From positions 161,920,627-161,984,626 of the forward strand of contig NC_053036.3 of NCBI RefSeq assembly GCF_002575655.3: 64,000 nt of DNA. Reading direction: 5' to 3'. The DNA is from Aegilops tauschii subsp. strangulata (Eukaryota; Streptophyta; Magnoliopsida; Poales; Poaceae). The number at the start of each line of letters is the position of its first letter. Position 1 is the first letter of the stretch. The notes below the pieces were generated by a model. That model ran no database searches, was not told the DNA's origin, and was given only the letters and a program-made list of their open reading frames with translations. This document shows, piece by piece, positions 10,899-21,329 of the stretch. The translations under genes and the position numbers were made by a program.

Positions 10899-12497
10899 GA
10901 GAGCAACTCCAATGCGCCGACTCAAACAAACGACGGTATTGTTTGCTTTTTATCCGTTTGGATTGGCCCGGCAGACATCCATGTCCGTTTCCGCGTTTGG
11001 TCGGCGCATTGCGCCCAACGCTGGCCCGACCCAATTTTTAGTTCACACGAAAATAATAGAACACAAATATTTCAAAAATAGAAAAACATTAATTAAACAT
11101 TAATGCCGGTCACAAAGGCCGGCGAGAGTCCACGCGTCCACATTACATTAACTAAAACTAAACTACGAGGCGGCGTGCTGCCCAAAGAGTCCTGGTCATC
11201 GACTTCGGGGCCGGTGAGGTCGATCAGCGTCGGCGTCGGCCCGGCCCAGGGGAACGTCGCATTCTATAGCCTGGCGATGTCATTCGCCGGGGGCTGTGGC
11301 GTCGCCGGCTGGGCACGGCGCGCCTCCTCCTCGGCCTCGCGGTGCTCCTCCTTGGCGTCGCGCTCCAGCTGCTCGAGGTACTCACCCTCGCGGCGCCCAT
11401 CGGTGAGCCTTCGCTGGCGCCATTGCTCTAGGTAGGCCGCCTCCTGCGCCTCCGTCGCCCCCATCCATCCGACGCGCTGACCCACTCGTGCACCACTCAG
11501 GTCTAGGAGTAGCGCTTGACGGCGGTCGGCTCCGGCTCGGCCTTGGCTGGAGACGACGGGGCCAGCGGCGGCACAACACAATCGCCGGCTGCGGACAGCG
11601 CCATGGCTTCCGCCATGCGTGCCTCATACGCCGCTTCCTCCTCCTCCCTGCGCCGCTCCTCCTCCTCGCTCTCCCGGAGGACAGCCGCCAGGGCGCCTGG
11701 TAGGCGGCCTCCGCTGCCCGGTCCTCGTCGCGAACGACAAGGGGCGTCGGCGGGGAGCCATGCGAGACGTCGCAGACGCCGCGTCACCTGGCCTCCTCGT
11801 GCTCAAAGGCGAACCAACGTGCCCAATAGGGCGAGTCGACGTCATAGGCAGAGTCGAGGAGCTGCTCCAGCGTCAGCAGCGCCCGCTCGCGCCGCACATC
11901 CTCCGCGTGCGCCCTCGCCGACCGCAGCGCCGCCGACACTGGGATCCTCTTCGGATCCAAGTGCCAATCGTGTGGCAGGGTGACGTCGGGGTAGGGGAGA
12001 GGAAAGCGGTTCTCCCAGTGCCACTTCGCGCGGAGGCGGGGGAGAGGGGTGGCGGGGTCCTTGCCTTTGCCGGAGAAGAAACCCATCGTTGCGCGGGGGA
12101 GGGGGGAGGGATGGCTAGGGTTGCCGCCGACGGGGGAGCAGAAGGTGGCGAGGGGCTTCTGGAGTGGATGAGGACCCCCCCCCCCCCCGCGCGCTCGAAT
12201 TAAAAAAGGCCGACCGCCGTCACTGACGCGTGGGCCTGAGGTGGGCGGTCGTCATAAATTAAGCTGACCACGGTAGTTGGATGGCCGTCAGGTGGAGACG
12301 CGGCGGACATCGAGAAGGCGCGCGAGGGGTTCGCTTCGCGTCCACGCCGATGCATTTCTGCCGCAAATTTGGGCCTCAAATGGGTTGGCGCGGACATCTT
12401 TTGCGAATGGGTCGGCGTGTTGGGCCTTCACTTTTGTCCGTGCCAACCCAAACAGACGGTGTCGGACGAAATGGGTACCTGCGTTGGAGTTGCTCTC
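10899..12497 (-). mobile_element. Inverted-repeat DNA element carrying a gene fragment
   Basis: Terminal inverted repeats GAGAGCAACTCCAATGC (left) and, reversed, GAGAGCAACTCCAACGC (right) differ at one base, with weaker similarity further in (CCGTTTGG.TTGG). The flanks TGAATGTT and AGAATGTT match at 7 of 8 bases, which points to an 8-bp duplication (hAT-like), but the superfamily is unproven. The interior is GC-rich and holds the broken frame at 11264-12086. No transposase was recognised. Confidence 0.6.
11264..12086 (-). pseudogene. Grass hypothetical protein, frameshifted, inside TIR element
   Basis: Starts at ATG 12086 with a segment containing KWHWENRFPLPYPDVTLP and ending near EEAR (11784). 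It continues in shifted frames through a Glu/Arg-rich helical segment (RESEEEERRREEEEAAYE, near 11670) and GWMGATEAQEAAYLEQWRQR (near 11450) to an acidic coiled-coil tail. The pieces read as one protein split by at least two frameshifts. Similar Trp/Glu-rich proteins are common in grass genomes, usually beside transposons, and have no known role. It may be the element's own gene or a captured host gene. Confidence 0.55.
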
Positions 12498-12758
12498 AGA
12501 ATGTTAGCGTTGCCATATGGGCGGATCCAATGTGGGGTTATGGGGGCATGGCCCCCACAAATATTTTGAAAATTATTTACTATTAGTGAATGCTTATAAT
12601 ACATTTCTTTTGTCCCACAGTAGTCATATTAGGCCTTTTTAAAGTCGAACGATATAAACTTTGACCAAATTTTCAGAAAAGATGTGAAAATTTAGAATAC
12701 TAAATCTTTATCATTAGATTCATCACCAAATATATTTTCATATGATGTATATATGGTA

Positions 12759-13142
12759 CTCCCTCTGTTGACAATTACTCTCTCCGTTTTTTATACAACA
12801 TCACTTCATATTTTTATTTCTAACTTTGGTCATTAATTTTATTAACAAAATATGAGTTATATGCCACAAAAAGTATACCAATGGATGCACATTTCAAACA
12901 ACTTCCCAATGATATATTTTTAATGACATAAAAGCCATGTTCGTTGACCAAAAGTACAAGTCAAAATTTGACACAAAAACAGAGTGACCTTGTATAAAAA
13001 AACAGAGGGAGTATAACATGTTTGAGATATTTCAATATGGACTACTTACAAACTGAAATGAGTGAACAATCACACTAAAATATGTTTATATACATCTATT
13101 CTTGAAAAATCTAGAACATCTTATATTTGTGAATGGGTGGAG
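12759..13142. mobile_element. Thalos-like Stowaway MITE, nested
   Basis: Flanked by TA at 12757-12758 and 13143-13144. Left end CTCCCTCTGTT, right end GTGAATGGGTGGAG. The right part (TTTCAATATGGACTAC, AACATCTTATATTTGTGAA) is what I recall for Thalos. It lies inside the outer MITE and is itself split at 12778-13011. Confidence 0.72.
12778..13011. mobile_element. Inner Stowaway MITE, third nesting level
   Basis: 234 bp with TA at 12776-12777 and 13012-13013. Terminal inverted repeats CTCTCTCCGTTTTTTATACA and, reversed, CTCCCTCTGTTTTTTTATAC. Non-coding and AT-rich. Confidence 0.75.
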
Positions 13143-13242
13143 TATTATAGAAATAGATAAATTCCTCTATAATTTGGTCAAACTTTGTGATGTTTGACTT
13201 CCACAAAATCATAGTGCACTATATTATATGGGACAAAGGGAG

Positions 13243-14690
13243 TATTAAGTTAATTTGGTGCGGCGTAAATACTTCAATAGTAAAGCCTGGAAATAGAAGA
13301 CTAGGTTCGTCTGAACAACATTTTTTTTCAACTTCAGCCAAACCTAATACAACCCATCTCTACTCCCCATAAATACTATATTCGACATCTAAACGAATGG
13401 CGACGCTTCCATTAAAAAAATTGTGAAGTTGTTTTTCCACTTCATCAGAGCTATCTGTTAGACCCAGGGGGCCATTGCCCCCAACTATAAACAAACACTC
13501 CCTCGGTGCGAAAATACTTGTCATGAAAATGAATAAAAGAAAATGTATCTAGACATATTTTAGTTATAGATACATCTTTTTTATCCGCTTGAGAAGGCCG
13601 CTGCACGGCACGCTCACCTGCACGTGTCCATTGCAGCGAGTCTAAGTGAGCTCCTGCACATTGTGACGGGACGTGTGCATCGCAGCGAGTCTATGAGGGT
13701 TGTTTTTGCACCCATGGACTTTGCACCCCCAATCAAAACTTAGCAAAACAATTCAAAAATAATCTGAAACTTTGTGGATGGTTATGACCAAAAGTTTTAG
13801 TTGCTTACAAAATTTGGTGGCCAAATGACATCTGAGGAGCTATGTACAAAAAAAAGTTTATGCTGAAACATGTGAACAGTAAACTTGGGTGCAGAGCATC
13901 ATTTGTATTTCGTTTTGTATAAAGATCATTTGATGTTTTTTGGTGACCAAACTTTGCAGGCTCCTAAAACAGTTGCTCATAATCACAACCACGAAGTTTC
14001 ATATTTTTTTTTTGAATTCGTTGTTCACTGTGTGGGTGCAGCCACTACTTTCCCACTCTTTGATTTACAAAAGCTTCATGGAAAACAATTAATCATCTGC
14101 AGTAAGCAAAAAAAAAAATTTACGACATTTGCTTGGGCAGGTATGTTGGCAGTGTCACAGTTATTCAAATCCGCCAGTTCTCATACAATGCTGAAGGAGA
14201 TGCCACAAATACAGCACAAAGCCATTGTTTCTGAAGAGATGCTACAGGAAAGTGTGTACTAATTCTTTTTGGGAAGGCAACACCATCAGTCCGAACCTGC
14301 ACAAGCATGTGAGAGTGAGTGCTCCGTGCAGACAAGCTTTAAGACAGGACGCCGTATCTGTACATTCTGCTCTTTGAGGTCCACAGAGGATGGATCCGCG
14401 GCAAAATGGCATCGCCTGCTAGTGCTTGAATGAATACAGTGACATTTGTCGCAGAAGGAGAGCGAGAGACTAAAGTAAATATACTGAACAGCTTCCGCAT
14501 CTTCAACTGCGAGGATCCCTCCAAGTTTTTAGTCGCGGATTCCGCGACTAAGTAGGGACCTTTCTTTGAATACCAAGATTTTCGACATCTTAGCCTCGTA
14601 TTTTAAAATTTTCAAATCGAAAACCTGATCAAACGCAAGCCCTTGCGCTGAAGATGAAACCGAGAAATCACTGGGCTCGTTTCTTGGTTA
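13243..14690. other. Intergenic stretch with a MITE fragment
   Basis: No convincing gene. A partial Stowaway-like piece (CTCCCTCGGTGCGAAAATAC ... ATAGATACATC) lies at about 13498-13575. The segment 13700-14060 resembles dispersed repeats with GGGTGCA motifs. A frame at 13885-14262 is AT-rich and matches no family I know. A minus-strand frame at 14339-14524 is also unrecognised. Confidence 0.45.
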
Positions 14691-15841
14691 GGGCATCTTC
14701 AACGGCGAACCGCAAATTTTCTCCTGCATCCATCCGCGGACGGGGGGCCAGTCCACGGACACGGATACGGGAGCCGGCCATTCAACATCGTCCGCATACA
14801 TTTCAACCCACATTTCAACTAACCGGACGAAATTCAAGCAAATCAGACGATATTCATCAAAGTTCGGATAAAAAATAGCACAATATCCATGCATAGGATA
14901 CAAATTAAGTCTAGTACAACAATGTCTCAAATTCGACTAGATTAACCGGATGTCCAACAAGTTTTCTATCGACGGATCATGTCGTCCCACATATACTCCC
15001 TCTTCAGCTTCAACCTACAGTGTGTGTACGTAAATGACTGCCCCTCTGTCCTGTGGTACCCCCGCGACAGTGCGTGCAGGGTATATAATGTGCAGATCAA
15101 CATTGAGTGAATGAATCAATCAACAAGTTGAGTAAGAGAAAGCAAAACTGAAAATCTTGTCCCGGATGGTGTACCAGCGATACGATAACAACCTCACGTT
15201 GCGTTCTTGAATGATGTACATGTCGTAGGGCGCAATGTACTTTCGTGCGTGAAACTTTTCATGCACTTGTTGCCAAAAGGTCCCCCCTCTGCTCCTGCCT
15301 GCAAAATCCGTGGATGCGGCCAACCATGAATCACATAACAACTCATCCTCCGTGGTCGAGTAGCTTGCCATCTTTCGTATTCTAAAAAACGACACAACGT
15401 TCAAAAAAAAGCTCAATGGCATTTGACCGAACACCTGCCGGGTGTGGTGTTTGCCGTGGAGGTCGTCGACAGGAGGGCGGAGTGTACCTGGGTACGAACG
15501 GCTCCAAGGTGGACAACACCGTCGTAAAGGCGAGCGGGCACGTCAGTGCTAGTTGGGGACGTCCGGCAATGCTTGCGAATGCAAAGCAAGGGGGAGAAGG
15601 GTGAAGTAGAAAGAAACGGGACTGGGATGGGGGATTGGGTGGCCGGGGGTGTCGGAGTCCTACGTGACTGCTGCCCGGACTCCCGCGAAGCCCCCCTTCC
15701 CATTTGTCTCCAGTTTGCGGGAGAAAGAGCGTCTGAACCGCTCGATGGACCGATACAGGCCCGTATTGGATGGCTTCGGCCGTCCGGATAGCGTGATCCA
15801 GACGTATGCGGGTGGTTTGAGGGTCGACGTTGGAGATGCCC
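14691..15841 (-). mobile_element. Harbinger-like element, decayed
   Basis: Terminal repeats GGGCATCTTCAACGGCGAAC (left) and, reversed, GGGCATCTCCAACGTCGACC (right) are of the PIF/Harbinger kind common in grasses. The left flank is TTA; the right flank (TCTA) does not match cleanly. It carries a Myb-like ORF1 relic at 15120-15434. No transposase was seen, so it is a non-autonomous derivative. Confidence 0.6.
15120..15434 (-). pseudogene. Myb/SANT-like Harbinger ORF1 fragment
   Basis: About 100 residues. The segment TTEDELLCDSWLAAS, then GGTFWQQVHEKFHARK, then YDMYIIQERNVRLLSYRW and a basic end have the tryptophan spacing of the Myb-like DNA-binding protein encoded beside the Harbinger transposase (W near DELLCDSW, W in GTFWQQ, W in SYRW). 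It would help the transposase bind element ends. It is truncated after the third helix, without the usual C-terminal half, and sits inside an element that fits this identity. Confidence 0.6.
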
Positions 15842-16139
15842 TCTACGTACTTTGAATTAGGTTTTCACTATGTAAGCGAGAAACCTCAGTTTGGTTGATT
15901 TCTCTTCATGGTCTCGTAGCAGAAGTGAAATATTTTCGCTTAAGTACCCGGCCCACCCATTAAGCATGGTCGTGCCTTTGGCAAGGTGACCCCTCTCGCT
16001 GCTTTTATCTATCACCACCACAAACCCTGTTGCTGCAAATCATTGACTTTGCAACACGGCACATACTTCTCCACAATATCAGGGGCCACGATATTATGGT
16101 TAGTACCTCACTTTACACGAACTATGTGGCGGTTTCGGG
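15842..16139. other. Intergenic, nothing recognised
   Basis: About 300 bp between the Harbinger-like element and the LINE relic. No frame, repeat or RNA gene could be supported. Confidence 0.4.
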
Positions 16140-16495
16140 ACCAACCTTACTAATATCTTGCGTTGCTTCAGGGAGGTGACAGGATTGTCTACCAACTTCC
16201 ATATGAGCTCAGTTTTCTCTGTCCGTTGCGACCACTTCAACTTCAATGACATTCCAGAATTTGCCGGCCATGTAAACCTCCTTTCCTATGAAATATCTCG
16301 ACCTTCCACTCTTGGAATGGCATCTCAAAAGGTCGACTTTCCTAGAGGACAAAATAGCGGCTAAGCTAGTTACCTACAACAGAAAGAATTTCACGATGGC
16401 GAGGCGTACTGCACTTGTCAAACTGTCATCACCTCGCAAATGATCTACAACCTCATACCACTCATTGTGCCACGTAACGTAAAAAACAAATATAA
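16140..16495 (+). pseudogene. LINE reverse-transcriptase relic
   Basis: The frame from about 16158 reads CFREVTGLSTNFHMSSVF..RC and then a degenerate form of the plant L1-type block that normally continues to a KYLGLPL-like motif and a VDF..LVDK motif. A shifted frame from about 16400 gives ALVK.VITSQMIYNLIPLIVP, the next part of the same protein. These are regions downstream of the catalytic site in non-LTR reverse transcriptases. It is broken by at least two frameshifts and cut off by the LTR starting at 16515. Confidence 0.58.
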
Positions 16496-16514
16496 GTGAA
16501 GAATGAAAGATGTC

Positions 16515-18111
16515 TGTAAGGGAATATTTGTCCCTTAGTTGTTTTGGTGATTGATAACAATGCATTTGCGGATTAATGGTGTGCATTGAGCATTACAGAC
16601 ATATCATGACTTGGCACATGAAGATTTGGTGCCTCTCAAAGACTATTGAAGACGGCGTTTCTCTACGTTTCTTTTCGGTGGATTTGAGTCGTAGGAAAGC
16701 CGTACTACTAAGAGGGGGTCCGCGTTGAAAAGGTTTGGGTGGAATCAACACGTACACGTCTGTGTCCTTTTTGCACCTCCTTTCCTTTGGCTCTTTGGGG
16801 CATCCTCCGTTTCTCCATGTCTCTGCAAAATGAAGGACTCCTAGTGTTGCTGAACTGAGACATGCGGTAGTACTGCTCTTCGGAGCGGTAGTACCATGGC
16901 CTCAGGCGCGGTAGTACCGCTCCGTGGGAGCGGTAGTACTGTGGCCTCAGGCCAGGCTCAGCCAGGCGCAGCAGCATGAGCGGAAGTAGGGGCGGATGTA
17001 ATTTTTTTACATCCGCGCCCTACGCGGTAGTACCGCTCAAGGCTTGCGGTGCTACCGTGTCGGATTTTTGCGTAGATCCCAACTCAGCGGAAGTTGTCAC
17101 AGATGTATTTCTATATGTTCGTGCCTTCCCAAATCTGGACTATCCCTGCCTTGCGGTAGTACCGCAAGGGGGAGCGGTAGTACCGCGCCAGCGGTTCTAC
17201 CGCCCTCTGCTTCATCGCATTAGGGCTGCTTTGGATACTACTGCATGGGCGGTAGTACCGCAGTGCCTTGCGGTAGTACCATGGGCCCTGGCGGTAGTAC
17301 CGCGTCTCCAGTGCGGTAGTACCGTGCGTCGCAGGTTGAGTTGGTGGATAACGGTTGGATTTGTTCTCTTACTATAAATGGGGAGTCTTCTTCTCTGAGT
17401 TGACTACCTCTTCCACCCCCAAGCTTCATTGTTGCTCTAAGCTCCATTTTCGCCCGATCTCTCTCCCTAGCCAATCAAACTTGTTGATTTTCTAGGGATG
17501 GTTGAGAAGGCCACGATCTACACTTCCACCAAGAGAAATTTGATTCCCCCCACTAATCCCTTGTGGATCTTGTTACTCTTGGGTGTTTGAGCTCCCTAGA
17601 CGGTTGAGGTCACCGCAGAGCCATATTCCATTATGGTGAAGCTTTGTGGTGTCGTTGGGAGCCTCCAATTAAGTTGTGGAGATTGCCCCAACCTTGTTTG
17701 TAAAGGTCCGGTCGCCGCCTCCAAGGGCACCAATAGTGGAATCACGGCATCTCGCATTATGTGAGGGCGTGAGGAGAATACGGTGGCCCTAGTGGCTTCT
17801 TGGGGAGCATTGTGCCTCCACACCGCTCCAACGGAGGCGTACTTCCCATCAAAAGGAAGGAACTTCGGTAACACATCCTCGTCTTCACCGGCTCCACTCT
17901 TGGTTATCTCGTACCTTTACTTGTGCAAGCTTATATTGTGTTGTATCCTTTCCTTGCTTGTGTGCTTGTTGTTGTTGCATCATATAGGTTGCTCACCTAG
18001 TTGCATATCTAGACAACCTACTTTGATGCAAAGTTTAAATTGATAAAGAAAAGCTAAAAATTGTTAGTTGCCTATTTACCCCCCCTCTAGTCAACTATAT
18101 CGATCCTTTCA
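16515..18111 (+). repeat. 5' LTR of an unnamed Copia-type element
   Basis: Begins TGTAAGGGAATATTTG (a start at 16511 is also possible) and ends CGATCCTTTCA. It is followed by a tRNA-iMet-type primer site TGGTATCAGCGCC at 18114-18126. About 1.6 kb. It holds the palindrome array at 16864-17325 and a TATAAAT-like box near 17373. The other LTR is outside the window. Short frames within it are not genes. Confidence 0.72.
16864..17325. repeat. Array of GCGGTAGTACCGC palindromes
   Basis: Eleven copies of GCGGTAGTAC, most extended to the 13-nt palindrome GCGGTAGTACCGC, start at 16864, 16885, 16908, 16930, 17024, 17153, 17174, 17249, 17270, 17291 and 17313. Seven of the ten gaps are 21-23 nt. The spacers between them are not conserved. 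Confidence 0.9.
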
Positions 18112-18162
18112 ATTGGTATCAGCGCCTTGTCTCTTTATTAAGGACTTTGCCGTCCGAAGAGT

Positions 18163-18683
18163 ATGGTTGACACCGTAGACGGTGGGGAGGAGCACTCCGG
18201 TGTGAATCCTCTCTCGTCTACGGCCGATGGGGGCACCGTGGTCTCTCGTGAAGAATTCAATGTGGCCTTGGACACATTGAAAAACTCCATGACGGCCGAG
18301 GTCAAAAGCATGTTTAAGGACCTTCTTGATGGTCTCAAATTATCCACCGCACCGTTGGAAGTGGTCGATCCTACTAACAAGGTGACGGATGCTAACTCCA
18401 ACAAGGGGGAAGCTACTAGTGAGAAAGCTCCTTTGTCTAGTGGTAAAAGTGGTAGTGGCATCTTTGCCCATGTGGAACCTCCTCCTATTTGTGGAGGACC
18501 TATTCCCTCCATTCATTTAAATCATGCCGGCCCTCCTCCTAAGATTGTGAAAAATTGGGATTTTGATGCTTGGGTCTATCGATTTAAACGCCATTTAAAT
18601 CATGTTAACACTAATCTTTGGAGAATCATTGAGCAAGGTTTTTATCCGCATGACCCAAGCAACTTCACCCCTAGAGAAGCCGC
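18163..18683 (+). pseudogene. gag: Copia-type gag start, truncated by Angela-2
   Basis: ATG at 18163, 51 nt after the LTR end. The first ~110 residues are acidic and low in complexity. A UBN2/DUF4219-type gag segment then begins (KNWDFDAWVYRFKRHLNH, then WRIIEQGFYPHD, then NFTPREAAE). The frame is cut at 18684 by the LTR of Angela-2, which adds four unrelated codons before a stop. The remaining visible sequence has no lesion, so the element may have been coding when hit. Gag would form the particle in the cytoplasm. The rest lies beyond the right edge of the window. Confidence 0.7.
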
Positions 18684-20421
18684 TGAAGGAAATATGCTCT
18701 AGAGGCAATAATAAAGTTGTTATTTATATTTCCTTATATCATGATAAATGTTTATTATTCATGCTAGAATTGTATTAACCGGAAACTTAGTACATGTGTG
18801 AATATATAGACAAACAAAGTGTCACTAGTATGCCTCTACTTGACTAGCTCGTTGAATCAAAGATGGTTAAGTTTCCTAGCCATAGACATGAGTTGTCACT
18901 TGATTAACAGGATCACATCATTAGAGAATGATGTGATTGACTTGACCCATTCCATTAGCATAGCATTTGATCATTTAGTATATTGCTATTGCTTTCTTCA
19001 TGACTTATACATGTTCCTATGACTATGAGATTATGCAACTCCCGAATAGCGGAGGAGCACTTTGTGTGCTACCAAACGTCACAACATAACTGGGTGATTA
19101 TAAAGGTGCTCTACAGGTGTCTCCGATGGTACTTGTTGAGTTGGCATAGATCAAGATTATGATTTGTCACTCCGATTGTCGGAGATGTATCTCTGGGCCC
19201 TCTCGGTAATGCACATCATTATAAGCCTTGCAAGCAATGCAACTAATGAGTTAGTTGCGGGATGATGTATTACGGAACGAGTAAAGAGACTTGTCGGTAA
19301 CGAGATTGAACTAGGTATTGAGATACCGACGATCGAATCTCGGGCAAGTAACATACCGATGACAAAGGGAACAACGTATGTTGTTATGCAGTTTAACCGA
19401 TAAAGATCTACGTAGAATATGTAGGAGCCAATATGAGCATCCAGGTTCCGCTATTGGTTATTGACCAGAGACGAGTCTCGGTCATGTCTACATAGTTCTC
19501 GAACCCGTAGGGTCCGCACGCTTAACGTTCGGTGACGATCGGTAATATGAGTTTATGTGTTTTGATGTACCGAAGGTAGTTCGGAGTCCCGGATATGATC
19601 ACGGACATGACGAGGAGTCTCGAAATGGTTGAGACATAAAGATCGATATATTGAATGACTATGTTTGGACTTTGAAAGGGTTCCGAGCAAGTTCGGGCAA
19701 ATACCAGAGTACCGGGGGGCTACCGGAACCCCCCGGGAAGTGTAATGGGCCTATTGGGCCTTAGTGGAGAAGAGGAGGGGCGGCCAGGGCAGGCCGCGCG
19801 CCCCCTCCCCCTCTAGTCCGAATTGGACAAGGAGGGGGGCGGCGCCCCCCTTTCCTTTCCCCTCTCTCCTCCTTCCCTCTCTCCTACTCCTACTCTTGGA
19901 AGGGTTGGAGTCCTACTCCCGGTGGGAGTAGGACTCCCCTTGGGGCGCGCCTAGGAGGGCCGGCCCCTCCCCCTCCTCCACTCCTTTATATACGGGGGAA
20001 GGGGGCACCCCATAGACACACAAGTTGATCAGTTGATCTTTTAGCCGTGTGCGGTGCCCCCCTCCACCATAATCCACCTCGGTCATATTGTAGCAGTGCT
20101 TAGGCGAAGCCCTGCGTCGGTAGCATCATCATCACCATCATCACGCCGTCGTGCTGACGGAACTCTCCCGCGAAGCTCTGCTGGATCGTGAGTTCGTGGG
20201 ACGTCACCAAGCTGAACGTGTGCTGAACTCGGAGGTGCCGTGCGTTCGGTACTTGGATCGGTCTGATCGTGAAGACGTACGACTACATCAACCGCGTTCT
20301 CATAACGTCCGCTTATGGTCTACGAGGGTATGTGGACGGAGCTCTCCCCTCTCGTTGCTATGCATCACCATGATCTTGCGTGTGCGTAGGAATTTTTTTG
20401 AAATTACTACGTTCCCCAACA
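18684..20421 (+). repeat. 5' LTR of Angela-2
   Basis: 1738 bp, starts TGAAGGAAATATGC, ends CGTTCCCCAACA, TATA box TTTATATA at 19985-19992. Clearly related to the Angela-1 LTRs but with many substitutions. Confidence 0.93.
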
Positions 20422-21300
20422 GTGGCATCCGAGCCAGGTTTATGCGTAGATGTGTAATGCACGAGTAGAACACAAGTGAGTTGTGGGAGATACTAGTCAT
20501 ACTGCTTGCTAGCGTGTCATACTTTGATTCGGCGGTATTGTTTGATGAAGCGGCCCGGACCAACATTACGCGTACGCTTACGCGAGACTGGTTCTATCGA
20601 CGTGCTTCGCACACAGGTGGCTGGCGGGTGTCAGTTTCTCCAACTTTAGTTGAATCGAGTGTGGCTACGCCCGGTCCTTGTGAAGGTTAAAACAACACAT
20701 ACTTGACGAAATATCGTTGTGGTTTTGATACGTAGGTAAGAACGGTTCTTGCTCAGCCCGTAGCAGCCACGTAAAACTTGCAACAACAAAGTAGAGGGCA
20801 TCTAACTTGTTTTTGCAGGGCATGCTGTGATGTGATATGGTCAAGACATGATGCTAAATTTTATTGTATGAGATGATCATGTTTTGTAACCAAGTTATCG
20901 GCAGCTGGCAGGAGCCATATGGTTGTCGTTTTATTATATGAAATGCAATCACCATGTAATTGCTTTACGTTATCACTAAGCGGTAGCGATAGTCTTAGAA
21001 GCAATAGTTGGCGAGACGACAACGATGCTACGATGGAGATCAAGGTGTCGCACCGGTGACGATGGTGATCATGACGGTGCTTTGGAGATGGAGATCAAAG
21101 GCACAAGATGATGATGGCCATATCATATCACTTATATTGATTGCATGTGATGTTTATCTTTTATGCATCTTATTTTGCTTAGTTCGACGGTAGCATTATA
21201 AGATGATCTCTCACTAAATTTCAAGGTATAAGTGTTCTCCCTGAGTATGCACCGTTGCGAAAGTTCGTCGTGCCGAGACACCACGTGATGATCGGGTGTG
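20422..21300 (+). other. Primer site and leader of Angela-2, first part
   Basis: TGGCATCCGAGCC at 20423-20435 is the tRNA-iMet-type primer site. The rest is the untranslated leader, matching 40186-41073 of Angela-1. It stops at GTG just before the ATA duplication of the CACTA element. Confidence 0.85.
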
Positions 21301-21303
21301 ATA

Positions 21304-21329
21304 CACTACAAAAAAATACACTTCCGTGA
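21304..21329 (+). repeat. Left terminal inverted repeat of CACTA
   Basis: 26 nt, starts CACTACAAAAAAA, ends TCCGTGA. Preceded by the ATA duplication. Confidence 0.92.

Larger units (their letters stand above)
12602..13242. mobile_element. Outer Stowaway MITE (Mariner type)
   Basis: TA duplication at 12600-12601 and 13243-13244. The right end reads ATATGGGACAAAGGGAG and the left end (degenerate) CATTTCTTTTGTCCCACA. The interior carries the typical TTTGACCAAATTT and TTGGTCAAACTTTG inverted segments. It is split by the Thalos-like element at 12759-13142. Confidence 0.7.

Noticed and set aside
13885..14262. 125-codon frame as a gene
   Set aside because: AT-rich, with homopolymer runs, no motif, in a repeat-like stretch.
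16864..17325. CRISPR-like regular repeats
   Set aside because: Plant nuclear DNA; repeat unit 13 nt with 8-10-nt spacers inside an LTR; no cas genes.
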